A program made the translations under genes and the position numbers. A DNA stretch of 5,139 nucleotides from Candidatus Saccharimonadota bacterium (GTDB lineage Bacteria > Patescibacteriota > Saccharimonadia > Saccharimonadales > JAGQNJ01). The notes beneath the pieces were generated by a model that saw only the letters and a list, made by a program, of their open reading frames with translations, did no database searches and was not told where the DNA came from. The stretch spans positions 1 to 5,139 of the forward strand of contig JAGQNJ010000046.1 in assembly GCA_020428115.1 (NCBI GenBank), given 5' to 3'. Position 1 is the first letter of the stretch. Each line of letters starts with the position of its first letter. Shown here in pieces: positions 5,139 through 5,139 of this stretch.

Positions 5139-5139
5139 A

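Overview
The window looks like part of a diversity-generating retroelement (DGR) locus in a member of the Patescibacteria (CPR), possibly a Saccharibacteria-like lineage. That placement is my inference. It rests on the combination of a DGR reverse transcriptase, a bAvd-type accessory protein, a membrane-anchored C-type-lectin/FGE-fold target protein, and a very long 'GNxGIGT' / 'YIQNQ' repeat surface protein followed by a small conserved-looking membrane protein. No sequence search was run. Genes use TAA, TAG and TGA as stops, so nothing suggests UGA recoding.

Layout from left to right. Positions 1-429 (+) hold the C-terminal part of the DGR reverse transcriptase, starting just upstream of its YMDD active site; the N-terminus lies outside the window. 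Positions 407-784 (-) encode the Avd accessory protein, convergent with the RT and overlapping it by 23 bp at the 3' ends. Positions 785-918 are a structured spacer: two hairpins (814-829 and 836-863) and six copies of the pentamer CRCTT (minus strand) spaced every 7-8 bp (874-915), ending right behind the target gene. Positions 919-2124 (-) encode the variable (target) protein, with two N-terminal hydrophobic segments and an FGE-sulfatase/C-type-lectin-fold domain. Its last ~50 codons form an adenine-depleted variable repeat. Positions 2125-2419 hold no gene. They contain a ribosome binding site, a conventional promoter candidate, a second promoter candidate whose 17-nt spacer includes an 11-nt G homopolymer (a possible phase-variable promoter), and a clear rho-independent terminator serving the next gene upstream. 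Positions 2420-2932 (-) encode a 170-aa single-pass membrane protein of unknown function. Positions 2961-5138 (-) encode the C-terminal 725 residues of a large fibrous surface protein (YadA-like head repeats, tail-fibre-like repeats, H-lectin-like C-terminus), open at the right edge.

How it fits together. The right-hand pair (adhesin, then membrane protein) reads leftwards as one operon and ends at the terminator. The target gene and avd read leftwards as a second unit with its own promoter region. The RT is transcribed towards them from the left. In the DGR scheme, RT plus Avd copy an RNA of a template repeat with adenine mutagenesis and install the cDNA in the variable repeat, diversifying the ligand-binding face of a displayed protein. 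No template repeat is visible in this window, so it most likely lies to the left, near the RT 5' end. The G-tract promoter would, if real, add on/off switching of expression to sequence diversification of the same surface protein.
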